Numbered from the stretch's first letter, positions 34,742 to 44,480 are shown. The stretch is DNA of 64,000 nt from Alphaproteobacteria bacterium (GCA_022825235.1 JAJDYI010000015.1:1-64000), one strand, 5' to 3'. Program-made: numbers and translations. Notes: generated by a model not told the origin, from the sequence alone.

Positions 34742-35545
34742 GTGGACAAGAACTCCCGTCTCGTCGCACTGGCAGCCTTGCGCCAGCGAATCTCGGCACT
34801 GGAACGGCCAATGCAGACGCGCGTATCTGCCGAACCGGATACCGCATGGCTTCCGGGGATCAAGACGCTGGATGGCGCCCTCCCCCTCCACGGGCTGACC
34901 TTGGGCGCCCTGCACGAGGCAGCCGGCGCCGCCGACACGGACGGGCCGTCAGCTGTGGCCTTCCTCGCCGCCCTTCTGCAGCGGCTGTCCCGCCGCGACG
35001 GACGCGAGACCATTCTGGTCTGCGAGAGCGGCGCAGGCCGATCCGGCCGCCTGTACGGCTGGGGATGGCGTGACCTCGGCGGCAACCCAACCGAACTGCT
35101 GATGGTCCGGGCCCGGCATGACAAGGAGGCCCTATGGATCATGGAAGAAGGGTTGCGCTCCGCCGCCTTGGCGGCGGTGTTCGCGGCCATCAGGAGCACC
35201 GGTTTCACCATGACCCGGCGGCTGTCGCTGGCCGCCCAGGAAAGCATGACGCCCGCCTTGCTGCTGCGCGACGATGGACTCGCTCCAACCAGCGCAGCGG
35301 CCACGCGATGGCTGGTCAGAACTCTCCCCTCCGCTCACGACTCGCTCGACATCTGCGCTCCCGGAGCACCCCGGTGGCGCCTCGGACTCGTCCGTTGCCG
35401 GGGCGGGCGGCCAGCCCGGGGCGACGTGGAATGGCACCATGAAACGGGTGCTTTCCGTGTGGTTGCCGCGCTGGGCCATCGACCGGCGGCAGCGGCCGCT
35501 GATCAGCAGCGCACGCTCCGCTCCGCACTCCTTCGAACCGGTTAA
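34742..35545 (+). CDS. imuA: ImuA, SOS mutagenesis RecA-like protein
   Basis: A 267-residue ImuA (RecA/SulA-related) protein, the first gene of the LexA-controlled mutasome operon. It resembles RecA's core without a proper Walker A and probably bridges RecA to ImuB and the polymerase. Family features seen are LRQRISALE at the start, LPLHGLTLGALHEA, and the RPARGDVEWHHETGAFRVVAAL C-terminus. It begins with GTG at 34742. Its 3' end overlaps the imuB start by about 107 bases. Confidence 0.85.
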   Translation: MDKNSRLVALAALRQRISALERPMQTRVSAEPDTAWLPGIKTLDGALPLHGLTLGALHEAAGAADTDGPSAVAFLAALLQRLSRRDGRETILVCESGAGRSGRLYGWGWRDLGGNPTELLMVRARHDKEALWIMEEGLRSAALAAVFAAIRSTGFTMTRRLSLAAQESMTPALLLRDDGLAPTSAAATRWLVRTLPSAHDSLDICAPGAPRWRLGLVRCRGGRPARGDVEWHHETGAFRVVAALGHRPAAAAADQQRTLRSALLRTG

Positions 35546-36983
35546 GTCTTCCCCGCTGGTACTGGCGGCCCCCGGCCGACGCGGGATGGTGCTGACGGCC
35601 GTCGATCAGCGGGCCGAACAGGCCGGCCTGCTGCCCGGCATGCGTCTGGTGGATGCACGCGCCCTGGCGGCCGGGGTCGCCGTGGAAACGGCGGACCCGG
35701 CTGCCGACCAGCAGGCCCTGACGCGGCTGGGGTTGTGGTGCGGCCGCTTCACACCCCGCGTCGCATGCGACGGCACCGACGGCCTTCTGCTCGATGTCAC
35801 CGGCTGTTCCCATCTGTTCGGGGGCGAACCGGCGATGGTGCAAACCGTTTCGAAACGGCTAGACGGCTTCGGACTGGAGGTCCGCCTGGGGCTCGCCGAT
35901 ACCCGGGGCGCGGCCAGGGCCCTGGCCCGCTTCGCCCCTGAGTGCCGGCGCACCGTCCCCCCCGGCAACCTCCGGGAAGCCCTGGATCCCCTGCCCGTCG
36001 AAGCGCTCGGCGTGATGCGCGACGATGCCCTGACACTGCGTCACTTGGGGTTGACCACTATCGGGGCGATCACGCGATTGCCGCGCACAGCCCTGCTGCG
36101 CCGGTTCCCATCCTGCAAGGCCGGGAACGGATTGCTTCAGCGCCTCGACCGGATTCTCGGAGACCGGAACGAACATCTCTCCCCTCTGATCCCTCCGCCG
36201 GCTTATCGCTGGCGCCTGGATTTTGCGGAACCGGTCATGCACAGAGAGGGGCTGGAAACCGCGCTGGTCGACGTGATGGCCCGCGCCACGGCTGCGCTGA
36301 AACGCGACCACCGTGGTGCGCGGCGACTTGTGCTCTGGTGCTTCGGGATCGATGGAAGCGTGACCGAACACACCGTGGCGGCATCCCGGCCGACACGGGA
36401 TGCAGACCATCTCCGGCGTCTGCTTGTGGGCGAACTTGAAACCGTGGATCCCGGGTTCGGGATCGATGCCATCGTGCTGCACGCGGCCTCGGTTGAACCA
36501 CTGGCAGCCCGGCAGCTTTTGCTCGACGACGGCCAGCAGGACCATCTTGACCTGCTCATCGACCGGCTCGCGGCGCGCCTGGGAGCCGGTGCTGTCCGGC
36601 GTCCGGTCGCCACCGGGCACCGCTTCCCGGAACAGGCCGAACGCCTTGCCGGACCCGGCGAAGCCCCGGCCTCCCCGTCTTCGTACCCGGACCTCCCCCC
36701 GCGCCCGTTGCGCCTGTTCGAACGCCCGGAGCCCCTGCAGGTCATCGCCCTGATCCCGGATGGCCCGCCGCGCCTGTTCATCTGGCGACGGGTGCGTTTC
36801 CGCATCGCCCGGGCCGCCGGCCCCGAGCGCATCGCTCCGGAATGGTGGGCGCCGGACAGCTGCCAGGCGACGCGCGACTATTGGCGCGTCGAAGACACGG
36901 ACGGCCATCGCTACTGGCTCTACCGCGCCGACCCCCGTGGCGACGGCGTTCCGCGCTGGTTTCTCCACGGCCTGTACGGATGA
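35439..36983 (+). CDS. imuB: ImuB, catalytically degenerate Y-family polymerase
   Basis: A 514-residue Y-family (DinB/UmuC-like) protein that lacks the acidic catalytic residues and acts as the scaffold linking DnaE2 to the beta clamp in damage-induced mutagenesis. It starts MKRVLSVWLPRWAIDR and contains the palm-like DGLLLDVTGCSHLFGG and a C-terminal extension. The ATG at 35439 matches the family start; the longer open frame runs across imuA. The stop is followed six bases later by the TTG start of dnaE2. Confidence 0.88.
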   Translation: MKRVLSVWLPRWAIDRRQRPLISSARSAPHSFEPVKSSPLVLAAPGRRGMVLTAVDQRAEQAGLLPGMRLVDARALAAGVAVETADPAADQQALTRLGLWCGRFTPRVACDGTDGLLLDVTGCSHLFGGEPAMVQTVSKRLDGFGLEVRLGLADTRGAARALARFAPECRRTVPPGNLREALDPLPVEALGVMRDDALTLRHLGLTTIGAITRLPRTALLRRFPSCKAGNGLLQRLDRILGDRNEHLSPLIPPPAYRWRLDFAEPVMHREGLETALVDVMARATAALKRDHRGARRLVLWCFGIDGSVTEHTVAASRPTRDADHLRRLLVGELETVDPGFGIDAIVLHAASVEPLAARQLLLDDGQQDHLDLLIDRLAARLGAGAVRRPVATGHRFPEQAERLAGPGEAPASPSSYPDLPPRPLRLFERPEPLQVIALIPDGPPRLFIWRRVRFRIARAAGPERIAPEWWAPDSCQATRDYWRVEDTDGHRYWLYRADPRGDGVPRWFLHGLYG

Positions 36984-36989
36984 CGCGCC

Positions 36990-39900
36990 TTGTACGCCGA
37001 ATTACAGACGACCACCAACTTCAGCTTTCTCCGGGGCGGCTCCCATCCCGAGGAGCTGGTGGAACGGGCGGCGGCGCTCGGACTGACGGCGCTCGGCATC
37101 ACCGACCGACATTCGCTGGCCGGCATCGTGCGGGCCCACGTGGCTGCCAGGGAGGCAGGAATCCGTCTGCTGGCCGGTACCCGCCTCGATCTCGAGGACG
37201 GCCCTTCCCTGCTGTGCTATCCGCGCGACCGTGCAGCCTATGGCCGCCTTTGCCGCCTGCTGACATTGGGACAGCGGCGCACGGACAAGGGCAAGTGCCG
37301 GCTCCATCTGCAGGACCTCTGCGCCCATGCCGAGGGCCAGATCCTCATCGTCCTGCCCCCTCCCGGCCCGCACGTGGAGACCTTCGCCGAAAACCTGGCC
37401 GGGTTGCGCGGCCACCTCACGGGATCGTGCTACCTGGCTGTTCACATGCTCTACCGGGGTGATGACCGTACCCGCATCGCCCGGCTGGCCAGGCTCGCTG
37501 ACCGTCATGACATGCCGCTGGTCGCCACCAACGACGTTCTCTACCACCTCCCCGAGCGGCGCCCGCTGCAGGATGTCCTGACGGCCATCCGGGAACACAC
37601 GTCCGTCCAGAGCGCCGGCTACCTGCTGAACGCCAATGCGGAACGTCATCTGAAGAGCCCGGCTGAGATGACGCGCCTCTTCGCCGGGCACGAAGCACTG
37701 ACCGCCCGGACCGTCGAGATTGCCGACTCGATCGATTTTCGTCTGGACGAGCTGGCGTACGACTACCCGGATGAGCCCGTGCCTGCAGGCAAGACCCCGC
37801 AGCAGCATCTGGAAGATCTGACCTGGGAAGGAGCTGCCCGGCACTTCCCCGACGGGCTTCCTGCGGCGCTCCGCAGCACCCTGGAACGCGAGCTTGCCCT
37901 CATCGATCAGCTCGCCTACGCCTGCTATTTCCTCACGGTCCACGACATCGTGCAGTTCGCCAGGCGAAAGGACATCCTGTGCCAGGGACGCGGCTCGGCA
38001 GCCAGTTCAGCGGTCTGCTATTGCCTCGGCATTACCGCCGTCAATCCGACCGAGATCGACCTGCTGTTCGAGCGCTTCATCTCTCCCGAGCGCGGGGAGC
38101 CGCCCGACATCGACATCGATTTCGAGCACGAACGGCGCGAGGAGGTCATCCAGTACATCTACGGGCGGTACGGCCGGGATCGTGCGGCCCTGGCCGCGAC
38201 CGTGATCACCTACCGCGCCCGAAGCGCCGCCCGTGAAGTCGGCAAGGCCATGGGCCTATCCGAAGACACGGCGGCGGCCCTGGCCGATTCCCTCAGGCAA
38301 GAGGGAGGATTCTCGGAAAAACGTGTCCGTGAGGCCGGTTTTGACCCTGCCAATCCGGGCCTTCGCCTGACCTTGACCCTGGCCTCCCAGCTGATCGGGT
38401 TTCCCCGCCACCTTTCCCAGCATGTCGGCGGGTTTGTGCTGAGTCGCAGCCCCTTGTGCGAGATGGTGCCGATCGGCAATGCGGCCATGCCGGAGCGCAC
38501 GTTTGTCGAATGGGACAAGGACGACCTGGAAGCTCTCGGGTTCATGAAAGTCGACGTGCTGGGCCTCGGCATGCTGACCTGCATCCGCAAGGCGTTCGAA
38601 TTGCTGGAATGCCACCGGGGCATCGACCTGAAACTCGCTGACGTGCCACGCGAGGACCCAGCGGTTTACGACATGCTTTGCCGCGCTGACTCCATTGGCG
38701 TGTTCCAGGTCGAAAGCCGCGCCCAAATGAACATGCTGCCGCGTCTCAAGCCGCGGTGCTTCTACGATCTGGTGATCGAGGTCGCGATCGTCCGTCCCGG
38801 TCCAATCCAGGGTGACATGGTGCACCCCTATCTGCGGCGGCGCGACGGCCTGGAACCGGTGGTTTACCCCGAACCCAGCCCGGAGCACGGCCCACCAGAC
38901 GAACTGCAAAGAGTGCTGGAAAAAACCCTGGGGGTTCCACTCTTCCAGGAACAGGCGATGCGCATCGCGATCGTGGCAGCCAAGTTCAGTCCCGACGAAG
39001 CCAATGCCCTGCGTCACTCGATGGCCACCTTCCGGAAACGCGGGACCCTGCACCTGCTCCGCGAGAAGATGGTCGGCCGCATGATCAGGCGCGGCTACAA
39101 CCCCGAGCTTGCGGCACGCTGCTTCCGCCAGATCGAGGGCTTCGGCGAGTACGGGTTCCCGGAGTCCCATGCCGCCAGTTTCGCGCACCTCGCCTACGTG
39201 TCGTCATGGCTCAAGTGCCACCATCCCGAAACGTTTGCCTGTGCCTTGTTGAACGCGCAGCCCATGGGCTTCTATGCGCCGGCGCAAATCGTGCGCGACG
39301 CTCGCGAGCATGGTGTCGAGGTACGGTCCGCCGACATCAACATGAGCCATTGGGACAACTTGCTGGAACCGGCACCCGGCGGGCATCTGGCGCTCAGGCT
39401 CGGCATGCGCCAGATCGGAGGGTTGCGCAAAGACGACGTCCGTCGCGTGGTCGGGGAACGCAGCAGGCGGTACGTCAGTGTCGCCGATGTTCGCCGCCGT
39501 ACCGGCGTTCCGGATGCCACCCTCAAGTGCCTGGCCGAAGCGGACGCCTTCCGTTCCATCGGCCTCGACCGGCGCCAGGCACTATGGGATGTCCTTGAAG
39601 ACGCGCCCGAGCTGCCCCTGTTCGCAGACCATTTCGACGCCGCCAACGCTTCCGGCATGCCGCTGCCGGCAATGCCGCCGGGCGAACACGTCCTTGCCGA
39701 TTACCGGGCCCTGCGCCTGTCCCTGAAGGCGCATCCCGTCTCATTCCTGCGTGGGAAACTTGCAGGCGCGGGCGCCCTGCCGGCCGAACAGATCAATCGG
39801 CACGCTCGCGACGGCCAGGGAGCCGCCACTGCCGGCATCGTCCTGGCGCGGCAACGCCCCGGCAGCGCCAAGGGAGTCATCTTCATGACCCTGGAAGACG

Positions 39901-40184
39901 AAACCGGCGTCGTCAATATCGTGGCCTGGCCCCGAACCACCGAAAGGTTCCGCCGGGCCGTGATGACCAGCCGGCTGGCCCTGGTCAGGGGACGCATTCA
40001 GCGCACCGGCAACATCGTCCATCTGGTCGCCGACAGCCTTGAGGACATCACGGGCTGGCTTTCCCTGCTGTCGGAACACACTGCGACGGCTGCCCGGCAC
40101 CAAACGTACCATGCCGCTATCCCGACGGCTGCGCGCCATCCGAGGAATCAGCGTGTCATTCCGAGATCTCGAGACTTCCATTGA
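36990..40184 (+). CDS. dnaE2: Error-prone DNA polymerase III alpha subunit DnaE2
   Basis: A 1064-residue C-family polymerase used for translesion synthesis after DNA damage. The PHP domain occupies about residues 1-200 (YAELQTTTNFSFLRGGSHPEE, ITDRHSLAGIV). The polymerase core carries the catalytic Asp pair in PPDIDIDFEHERR and the VDVLGLGML segment. The C-terminal OB fold (TLEDETGVVNIVAWP) leads to the typical DnaE2 tail ending SRDFH. It starts with TTG at 36990. With ImuA and ImuB it forms the SOS mutasome, under LexA control through the box at 34690. Confidence 0.92.
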   Translation: MYAELQTTTNFSFLRGGSHPEELVERAAALGLTALGITDRHSLAGIVRAHVAAREAGIRLLAGTRLDLEDGPSLLCYPRDRAAYGRLCRLLTLGQRRTDKGKCRLHLQDLCAHAEGQILIVLPPPGPHVETFAENLAGLRGHLTGSCYLAVHMLYRGDDRTRIARLARLADRHDMPLVATNDVLYHLPERRPLQDVLTAIREHTSVQSAGYLLNANAERHLKSPAEMTRLFAGHEALTARTVEIADSIDFRLDELAYDYPDEPVPAGKTPQQHLEDLTWEGAARHFPDGLPAALRSTLERELALIDQLAYACYFLTVHDIVQFARRKDILCQGRGSAASSAVCYCLGITAVNPTEIDLLFERFISPERGEPPDIDIDFEHERREEVIQYIYGRYGRDRAALAATVITYRARSAAREVGKAMGLSEDTAAALADSLRQEGGFSEKRVREAGFDPANPGLRLTLTLASQLIGFPRHLSQHVGGFVLSRSPLCEMVPIGNAAMPERTFVEWDKDDLEALGFMKVDVLGLGMLTCIRKAFELLECHRGIDLKLADVPREDPAVYDMLCRADSIGVFQVESRAQMNMLPRLKPRCFYDLVIEVAIVRPGPIQGDMVHPYLRRRDGLEPVVYPEPSPEHGPPDELQRVLEKTLGVPLFQEQAMRIAIVAAKFSPDEANALRHSMATFRKRGTLHLLREKMVGRMIRRGYNPELAARCFRQIEGFGEYGFPESHAASFAHLAYVSSWLKCHHPETFACALLNAQPMGFYAPAQIVRDAREHGVEVRSADINMSHWDNLLEPAPGGHLALRLGMRQIGGLRKDDVRRVVGERSRRYVSVADVRRRTGVPDATLKCLAEADAFRSIGLDRRQALWDVLEDAPELPLFADHFDAANASGMPLPAMPPGEHVLADYRALRLSLKAHPVSFLRGKLAGAGALPAEQINRHARDGQGAATAGIVLARQRPGSAKGVIFMTLEDETGVVNIVAWPRTTERFRRAVMTSRLALVRGRIQRTGNIVHLVADSLEDITGWLSLLSEHTATAARHQTYHAAIPTAARHPRNQRVIPRSRDFH

Positions 40185-40282
40185 ACGCCGGCCGCACCGA
40201 AACCGGCTGCGTTTGGGCACAGGTCGTATCCGGCCTGCAGCACCGGGTGCCGCGCCACCGGCACAGCGATGAACCTCATCGA

Positions 40283-40440
40283 TCAGGAGCCCGAGACCAG
40301 GCAGGAGACGACCCGGCGGCGCGCACACGCCCGCAGTCGCTGTGCGACGCCTCGAATTATCGCCAAATCGAGTATGTACAAGCCATTTTTCCCGGCGCCG
40401 TTGACACCGAATAGAGCAAGCCGAAAGATCCGGCCCGGTG
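40283..40440 (-). pseudogene. P-loop ATPase fragment
   Basis: On the minus strand the frame reads GRIFRLALFGVNGAGKNGLY, a Walker A-like loop (GxxGxGK with Asn after the Lys), and stops soon after. It resembles the first strand and P-loop of AAA/RecF/OLD-type ATPases, but nothing else of the protein is present. It probably is debris of a lost gene between the dnaE2 operon and the next VOC gene. A chance match is possible. Confidence 0.35.
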
Positions 40441-40543
40441 GCCCGGCCGCAGCCCATCCGCCCCTTACATGCCCACCAATCGCTGGCCGGCGCCGGCGCG
40501 TACCGGCTGGCTGGACGAAGGTGCGACGACGAGAAGGGAAGCC

Positions 40544-40984
40544 ATGGCCCAACAATTGACCGCACAACGGGTAACCCTGATTTCCCTCGGCGTCGAAGAT
40601 CTTGAACGATCCGGCGCCTTCTACGAGGCCCTCGGCTGGCAGGCGGCGGAAAAATTGCCGGAGGTGAGGTTCTATCGGCTGAACGGCCTGATGCTCGGCC
40701 TGATCGGCATCGACGCCCTGGCAACGGACCAGGGACGCCCCGGAGCCCGCCTCGGCACGGGGGCCATGACCTTGGCGCAGAACTACCGTTCGCCGGGCGA
40801 AGTGGACACGGCGTTTGCCGCCGCGGTCGCGGCGGGGGCCACCGTCCTGAAGCGGCCGGAGCAGGTCCACTGGGGCGGGTACTCAGGCTACTTCGCCGAC
40901 CCGGACGGCCACGTCTGGGAAATCGCGCACAACCCCTTCTGGCCGATGGACGCCGACGGCTATCTCGCAGGCGAGCACGGTTAG
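40544..40984 (+). CDS. VOC (glyoxalase) family protein
   Basis: A 146-residue single-module VOC protein: ISLGVEDLERSGAFYEALGW at the N-terminus and SGYFADPDGHVWEIAHNPFW at the C-terminus, where the WEIAHNP Glu is the usual metal ligand. These proteins work as dimers in glyoxalase-type, isomerase or resistance roles. GAGAAGGGAA precedes the ATG at 40544; the frame is open to 40469 without support. Confidence 0.85.
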   Translation: MAQQLTAQRVTLISLGVEDLERSGAFYEALGWQAAEKLPEVRFYRLNGLMLGLIGIDALATDQGRPGARLGTGAMTLAQNYRSPGEVDTAFAAAVAAGATVLKRPEQVHWGGYSGYFADPDGHVWEIAHNPFWPMDADGYLAGEHG

Positions 40985-41214
40985 CGCAGGTCAGTGCCTT
41001 CCCGACCGCTGCGCGAGGCAAGGCGGTCGATCGCCATCTGCGGAAACCGGGGCGCGTTCGGACGCGCCGTTCGCACGCGCCGCGGGAGACCATGATCCGC
41101 TCCCGGCACCACGTGCGCCGACGGCTCCGGATTTTCTGGACTATGTTCTCCGCTTCGGCCGGTATCCCCGACCACCGGCATGCCAGTCCAAGTTCTTCCG
41201 GTTCGAGTTCCACC

Positions 41215-42960
41215 ATGGGTCCAGACCAATTGTCCGTTCGCCACGGAGTCCGCTACGAGGCCGATGAGCGTCCTTCCGTCCCCCTCACGTTTGGGCTGGG
41301 CCTTCAGTACACCGTCTTGTCCCTTGCCGGTGTCGTGCTGATTCCGGCAGTGCTCATCACGGTCGCCGGCGAGAGCGAGGCCTATTTGAACTGGGCCGTG
41401 TTCGGAGCGCTGGTGGTGAGCGGAATCGCCACGGCCGTACAATCCGTCCGTATCGGCAGGCTTGGGGCCGGCTACATCCTCGTAATGGGCAGTACTTCGG
41501 CCTTTCTGGCGGTCAGCGTGACCGCGCTTGAACAAGGCGGACCGGGACTGTTGGCCACCCTGATCGTCTGTTCTTCATTCGTGCAGTTCTTCCTCGGTGC
41601 AAAGATGGCCATGCTGCGGCGGGTCTTCACGCCCACGGTGGCCGGAACGGTCCTGATGCTGATCCCGGTCACTGTCGCGCCAATCGTCTTCCGGAAGTTC
41701 ACAGACGTTCCTGACGGGTCCGCGCAACTTGCCGCGCCTATCACCGCATTGGTGACTCTGGCCGCCATCATCCTGATTGCACTTCGGTTTTCCGGCGCCC
41801 TGCGCGTCTGGGCCCCGGCTATCGGCATCGTCGCAGGAGGCCTCATCGGGGCCGCATACGGTCTCTACGACTTCGGCCGTGTGGCGGACGCGCCGTGGAT
41901 CGGACTCCCCGACTTCAGCTCCTATCCGGGCCTCGACCTGAGCTTCGACGCCACGTTCTGGTCCCTGCTTCCGGGATTCCTGATCATCACCCTGGTCGGG
42001 GCCATGGACACGTTGGGCGATGCAATCGCCATTCAGCGCGCCTCGTGGCGACGGCCGCGCGCCATCGACTTCCGGGCGATCCAGGGGGCCATCAATGCCG
42101 ACGGCCTTGGCAACCTCCTGTCGGGCATCGGCGGGACGGTTCCCAATACAACCTACGGCATTGGCATTGCGTTGACCGAGTTGACCGGAATTGCCGCCCG
42201 GTCCGTCGGAGTTTGCGTCGGCGCTCTGTTCGTCGCGCTGGCGTTCCTGCCCAAACCGGTGGCGGCTGTCTTGGCGCTGCCGGGACCTGTGGTGGGAGCC
42301 TACCTCGCGGTCGCCATCGCCCTCTTGTTTGTCTTCGGCGTGCAGATCCTCATCAAGGATGGGCTGGACTACCGAAAAAGCCTGATCGTCGGCTTCGCCT
42401 TCTCCGTGGGCCTCGCGTTCCAGTACGACATGGTCTTTCCGGAACTGCAGCAAGGTGCCTGGGGTGAGTTGCTGGGGCACGGCATGACTGCGGGTGGGAT
42501 CACCGTAATCCTCCTGTCCGGTTTTCTTGATCTGACCAGCAGGCGGCCGAAGAGGTTGCGCACCGCCCTATCCGCAAACGCACTCACCGAAATCGACAAG
42601 TTCCTGTCGGATTTCGGACAGCGGACGCAGTATGACGAGCAGATGATGGTCCGACTGCGCGCAGTGGGCGAGGAAGCGCTGCACATCCTTCTTGGCGACG
42701 GCGCTCAGGAACAGGGACGCAAGTTGCTGCTGGTGGCAAGCGCAGACGAACTATCCGCGGACCTAGAGTTTATTGCCAGTGGATCCGGCACGAACCTGGA
42801 GGATCAGCTCGCGATGTTGAACGAGGGCGTGACGGACATTCCGAACGAAGCGGAAACCCCCCTCCGCCTGTTGCGCCACTACGCGACGTCGGTGCGGCAT
42901 CGCCAATACCACGACACCGACATCTTGACGGTTCAGCTGCAGCCCCGGGAGACGAACTGA
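41215..42960 (+). CDS. NCS2 purine/pyrimidine permease with soluble C-terminal domain
   Basis: A 581-residue membrane protein of the nucleobase-cation symporter-2 (xanthine/uracil permease) family. It has about 12-14 hydrophobic segments up to residue ~440, with GAMDTLGDAIAIQRAS and GLGNLLSGIGGTVPNTTYG, the family's substrate and QH-region motifs. The final ~130 residues are soluble and resemble an anti-sigma (RsbW/HATPase-like) fold around RLRAVGEEALHILLG; this is a weak reading. Such a fused domain is not part of ordinary NCS2 transporters. The ATG at 41215 was chosen over 41092 because the family N-terminus starts shortly after it. Confidence 0.82.
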   Translation: MGPDQLSVRHGVRYEADERPSVPLTFGLGLQYTVLSLAGVVLIPAVLITVAGESEAYLNWAVFGALVVSGIATAVQSVRIGRLGAGYILVMGSTSAFLAVSVTALEQGGPGLLATLIVCSSFVQFFLGAKMAMLRRVFTPTVAGTVLMLIPVTVAPIVFRKFTDVPDGSAQLAAPITALVTLAAIILIALRFSGALRVWAPAIGIVAGGLIGAAYGLYDFGRVADAPWIGLPDFSSYPGLDLSFDATFWSLLPGFLIITLVGAMDTLGDAIAIQRASWRRPRAIDFRAIQGAINADGLGNLLSGIGGTVPNTTYGIGIALTELTGIAARSVGVCVGALFVALAFLPKPVAAVLALPGPVVGAYLAVAIALLFVFGVQILIKDGLDYRKSLIVGFAFSVGLAFQYDMVFPELQQGAWGELLGHGMTAGGITVILLSGFLDLTSRRPKRLRTALSANALTEIDKFLSDFGQRTQYDEQMMVRLRAVGEEALHILLGDGAQEQGRKLLLVASADELSADLEFIASGSGTNLEDQLAMLNEGVTDIPNEAETPLRLLRHYATSVRHRQYHDTDILTVQLQPRETN

Positions 42961-43232
42961 CTGCGGGTGCGGAGATTCGTTCCGGGGAAAAGCTGGGGTG
43001 AAGGTATTGCCAACACTCGCTTTCGAGGCGGGGCACACGGTGGCATCCCGCGCCTTGGGGTCAACGAAGGCAGCGCGATCGTGAACACATCCCCGGCGCG
43101 CCTGGCTGCCATCGCCGGGCCATGCGGCGGCGCGCACATATTGACCGGGTTGATGGCTGTCGCTGCCAACCCACGAAGTACCAGTGACGGGGCCGCCAAC
43201 CCGAAAACCATTTGCAATGTGGGAGGGGAACG

Positions 43233-43622
43233 ATGATCAGCCGGATCGATCACGTGGTCGTCAACTGCCGGGACGTCGAGGCCATGGCAGCATGGTATGA
43301 GCGGGTGCTGGGGTTCGAACGAGAGGAATTCTTCGGCCCAATCCGGCGGATTGCGCTCAAATTCGGCCAACAAAAAATCAATCTTCGTCCAAGTGGGACA
43401 AGCAACTGGATGACGGGGAAGGTCGATCCGCCGGGCGCGATGGATCTGTGTTTCATCACGGACGGCCCGATCGACGCCGCCATTGAGCGTTTGGGCGCAC
43501 AGGGCATCGACATCATCCACGGCCCGGTCGCCCAACGGGGGGCCTTGGGGGAGATGACCTCGATCTACTTCCGCGACCCGGAGGGCAATCTGCTCGAGAT
43601 TGCTTCGTACGGATCAGGTTAG
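43233..43622 (+). CDS. VOC (glyoxalase) family protein
   Basis: A 129-residue VOC protein: ISRIDHVVVNCRDVEAMAAW at the start with an early metal-ligand His, and SIYFRDPEGNLLEIASYG with the C-terminal Glu. This layout is that of glyoxalase I-like and lactoylglutathione lyase-like enzymes. GGGAGGGGAA lies before the ATG. It follows the NCS2 permease by about 270 bases, which hold no gene. Confidence 0.85.
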   Translation: MISRIDHVVVNCRDVEAMAAWYERVLGFEREEFFGPIRRIALKFGQQKINLRPSGTSNWMTGKVDPPGAMDLCFITDGPIDAAIERLGAQGIDIIHGPVAQRGALGEMTSIYFRDPEGNLLEIASYGSG

Positions 43623-43672
43623 CCGTCCACGCATGAAGCTCTCACCCTGAGCCGCGAACAAGGATGCTTTGA

Positions 43673-44431
43673 ATGTCCGAGACGAGCAGGAATTCCAGCC
43701 CCTCCCCCGAGGCGGTGAGCGATCTCGCCCCAAGCGGGACGCTGCGGGCCGCCATCAACATGGCCAACTTTCTGCTGGTGACCGGCCAGACGAGAAGCGG
43801 CGAACCAGAGGGTGTGTCGCCGGACATGGCGCGGGAACTGGCCCGGCAGCTCGGCGTCCGGCTCGAGCTGCTGCCATACGGGACGCCGGGCGAGATTGCC
43901 GACGATTCCGGGACTGGTGCCTGGGATATCGCAAACATCGGGGCCGAACCAAAGCGCGCAAAGAAAATCGACTTCACAGCCGCCTATTGCGAGATACAGG
44001 CGACGTACCTGGTGTCTGCCGGCTCGCAGATCAGGACCATCGAGGATGTGGACCGCCCTGGGGTGCGCGTCGCGGTCTCGGCGCGCAGCGCCTACGACCT
44101 GTGGCTCGACCGCCACGTTCGGCATGCCGAACTGGTGCGCGCCGACGGTCTCGATGCGTCGTTCGAGCTCTTCATACACGAACGTCTCGACGCCCTGGCC
44201 GGGCTGCGGCCCCGCCTGATCTCCGATGCCGAGAAACTGCCGGGCGCGCGAATTCTTGACGGCCAGTTCACTGCGGTCCAGCAAGCCATGGGATGCGCGC
44301 GCGGGCGGCACGCGGGCGCAGCCTTTCTCAGGAACTTCGTGGAAGCGATGAAAGCCTCGGGTTTCGTCGCTGACCTGATCACGAAGCACGGCGTCCAAGG
44401 CCGCCTATCGGTCGCACCCGCGGCCCAATAG
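43673..44431 (+). CDS. Family 3 solute-binding protein without a signal peptide
   Basis: A 252-residue protein of the bacterial extracellular solute-binding family 3 (amino-acid binding, PBPb) with the core segments TLRAAINMANFLLV, GVSPDMARELARQLGV, DIANIGAEPKRAKKIDFTAAY and the hinge region GVRVAVSARSAYDLWL. There is no Sec or Tat signal: the N-terminus is polar (MSETSRNSSPSPEA). It may therefore act inside the cell as a ligand sensor or enzyme, or be exported in an unusual way. It lies about 50 bases after the VOC gene. Confidence 0.78.
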   Translation: MSETSRNSSPSPEAVSDLAPSGTLRAAINMANFLLVTGQTRSGEPEGVSPDMARELARQLGVRLELLPYGTPGEIADDSGTGAWDIANIGAEPKRAKKIDFTAAYCEIQATYLVSAGSQIRTIEDVDRPGVRVAVSARSAYDLWLDRHVRHAELVRADGLDASFELFIHERLDALAGLRPRLISDAEKLPGARILDGQFTAVQQAMGCARGRHAGAAFLRNFVEAMKASGFVADLITKHGVQGRLSVAPAAQ

Positions 44432-44469
44432 CAGGTCTTGTATGAGGCAGATAGCCCGAAGGGCAAGAA

Positions 44470-44480
44470 GTTATCAACAG
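44470..44480 (+). repeat. Left member of an inverted repeat flanking the IS110 transposase
   Basis: GTTATCAACAG here and CTGTGGATAAC at 45711-45721 are inverted copies with one mismatch over 11 bases. They bracket the transposase and its leader (about 1.25 kb) and could be subterminal repeats of the element, as in the IS1111 branch. They also resemble DnaA boxes. Confidence 0.4.

Noticed and set aside
36990-37010. An ATG start for dnaE2
   Set aside because: The family N-terminus MYAELQ is reached only through TTG at 36990; the nearest ATGs in frame would remove the PHP start.
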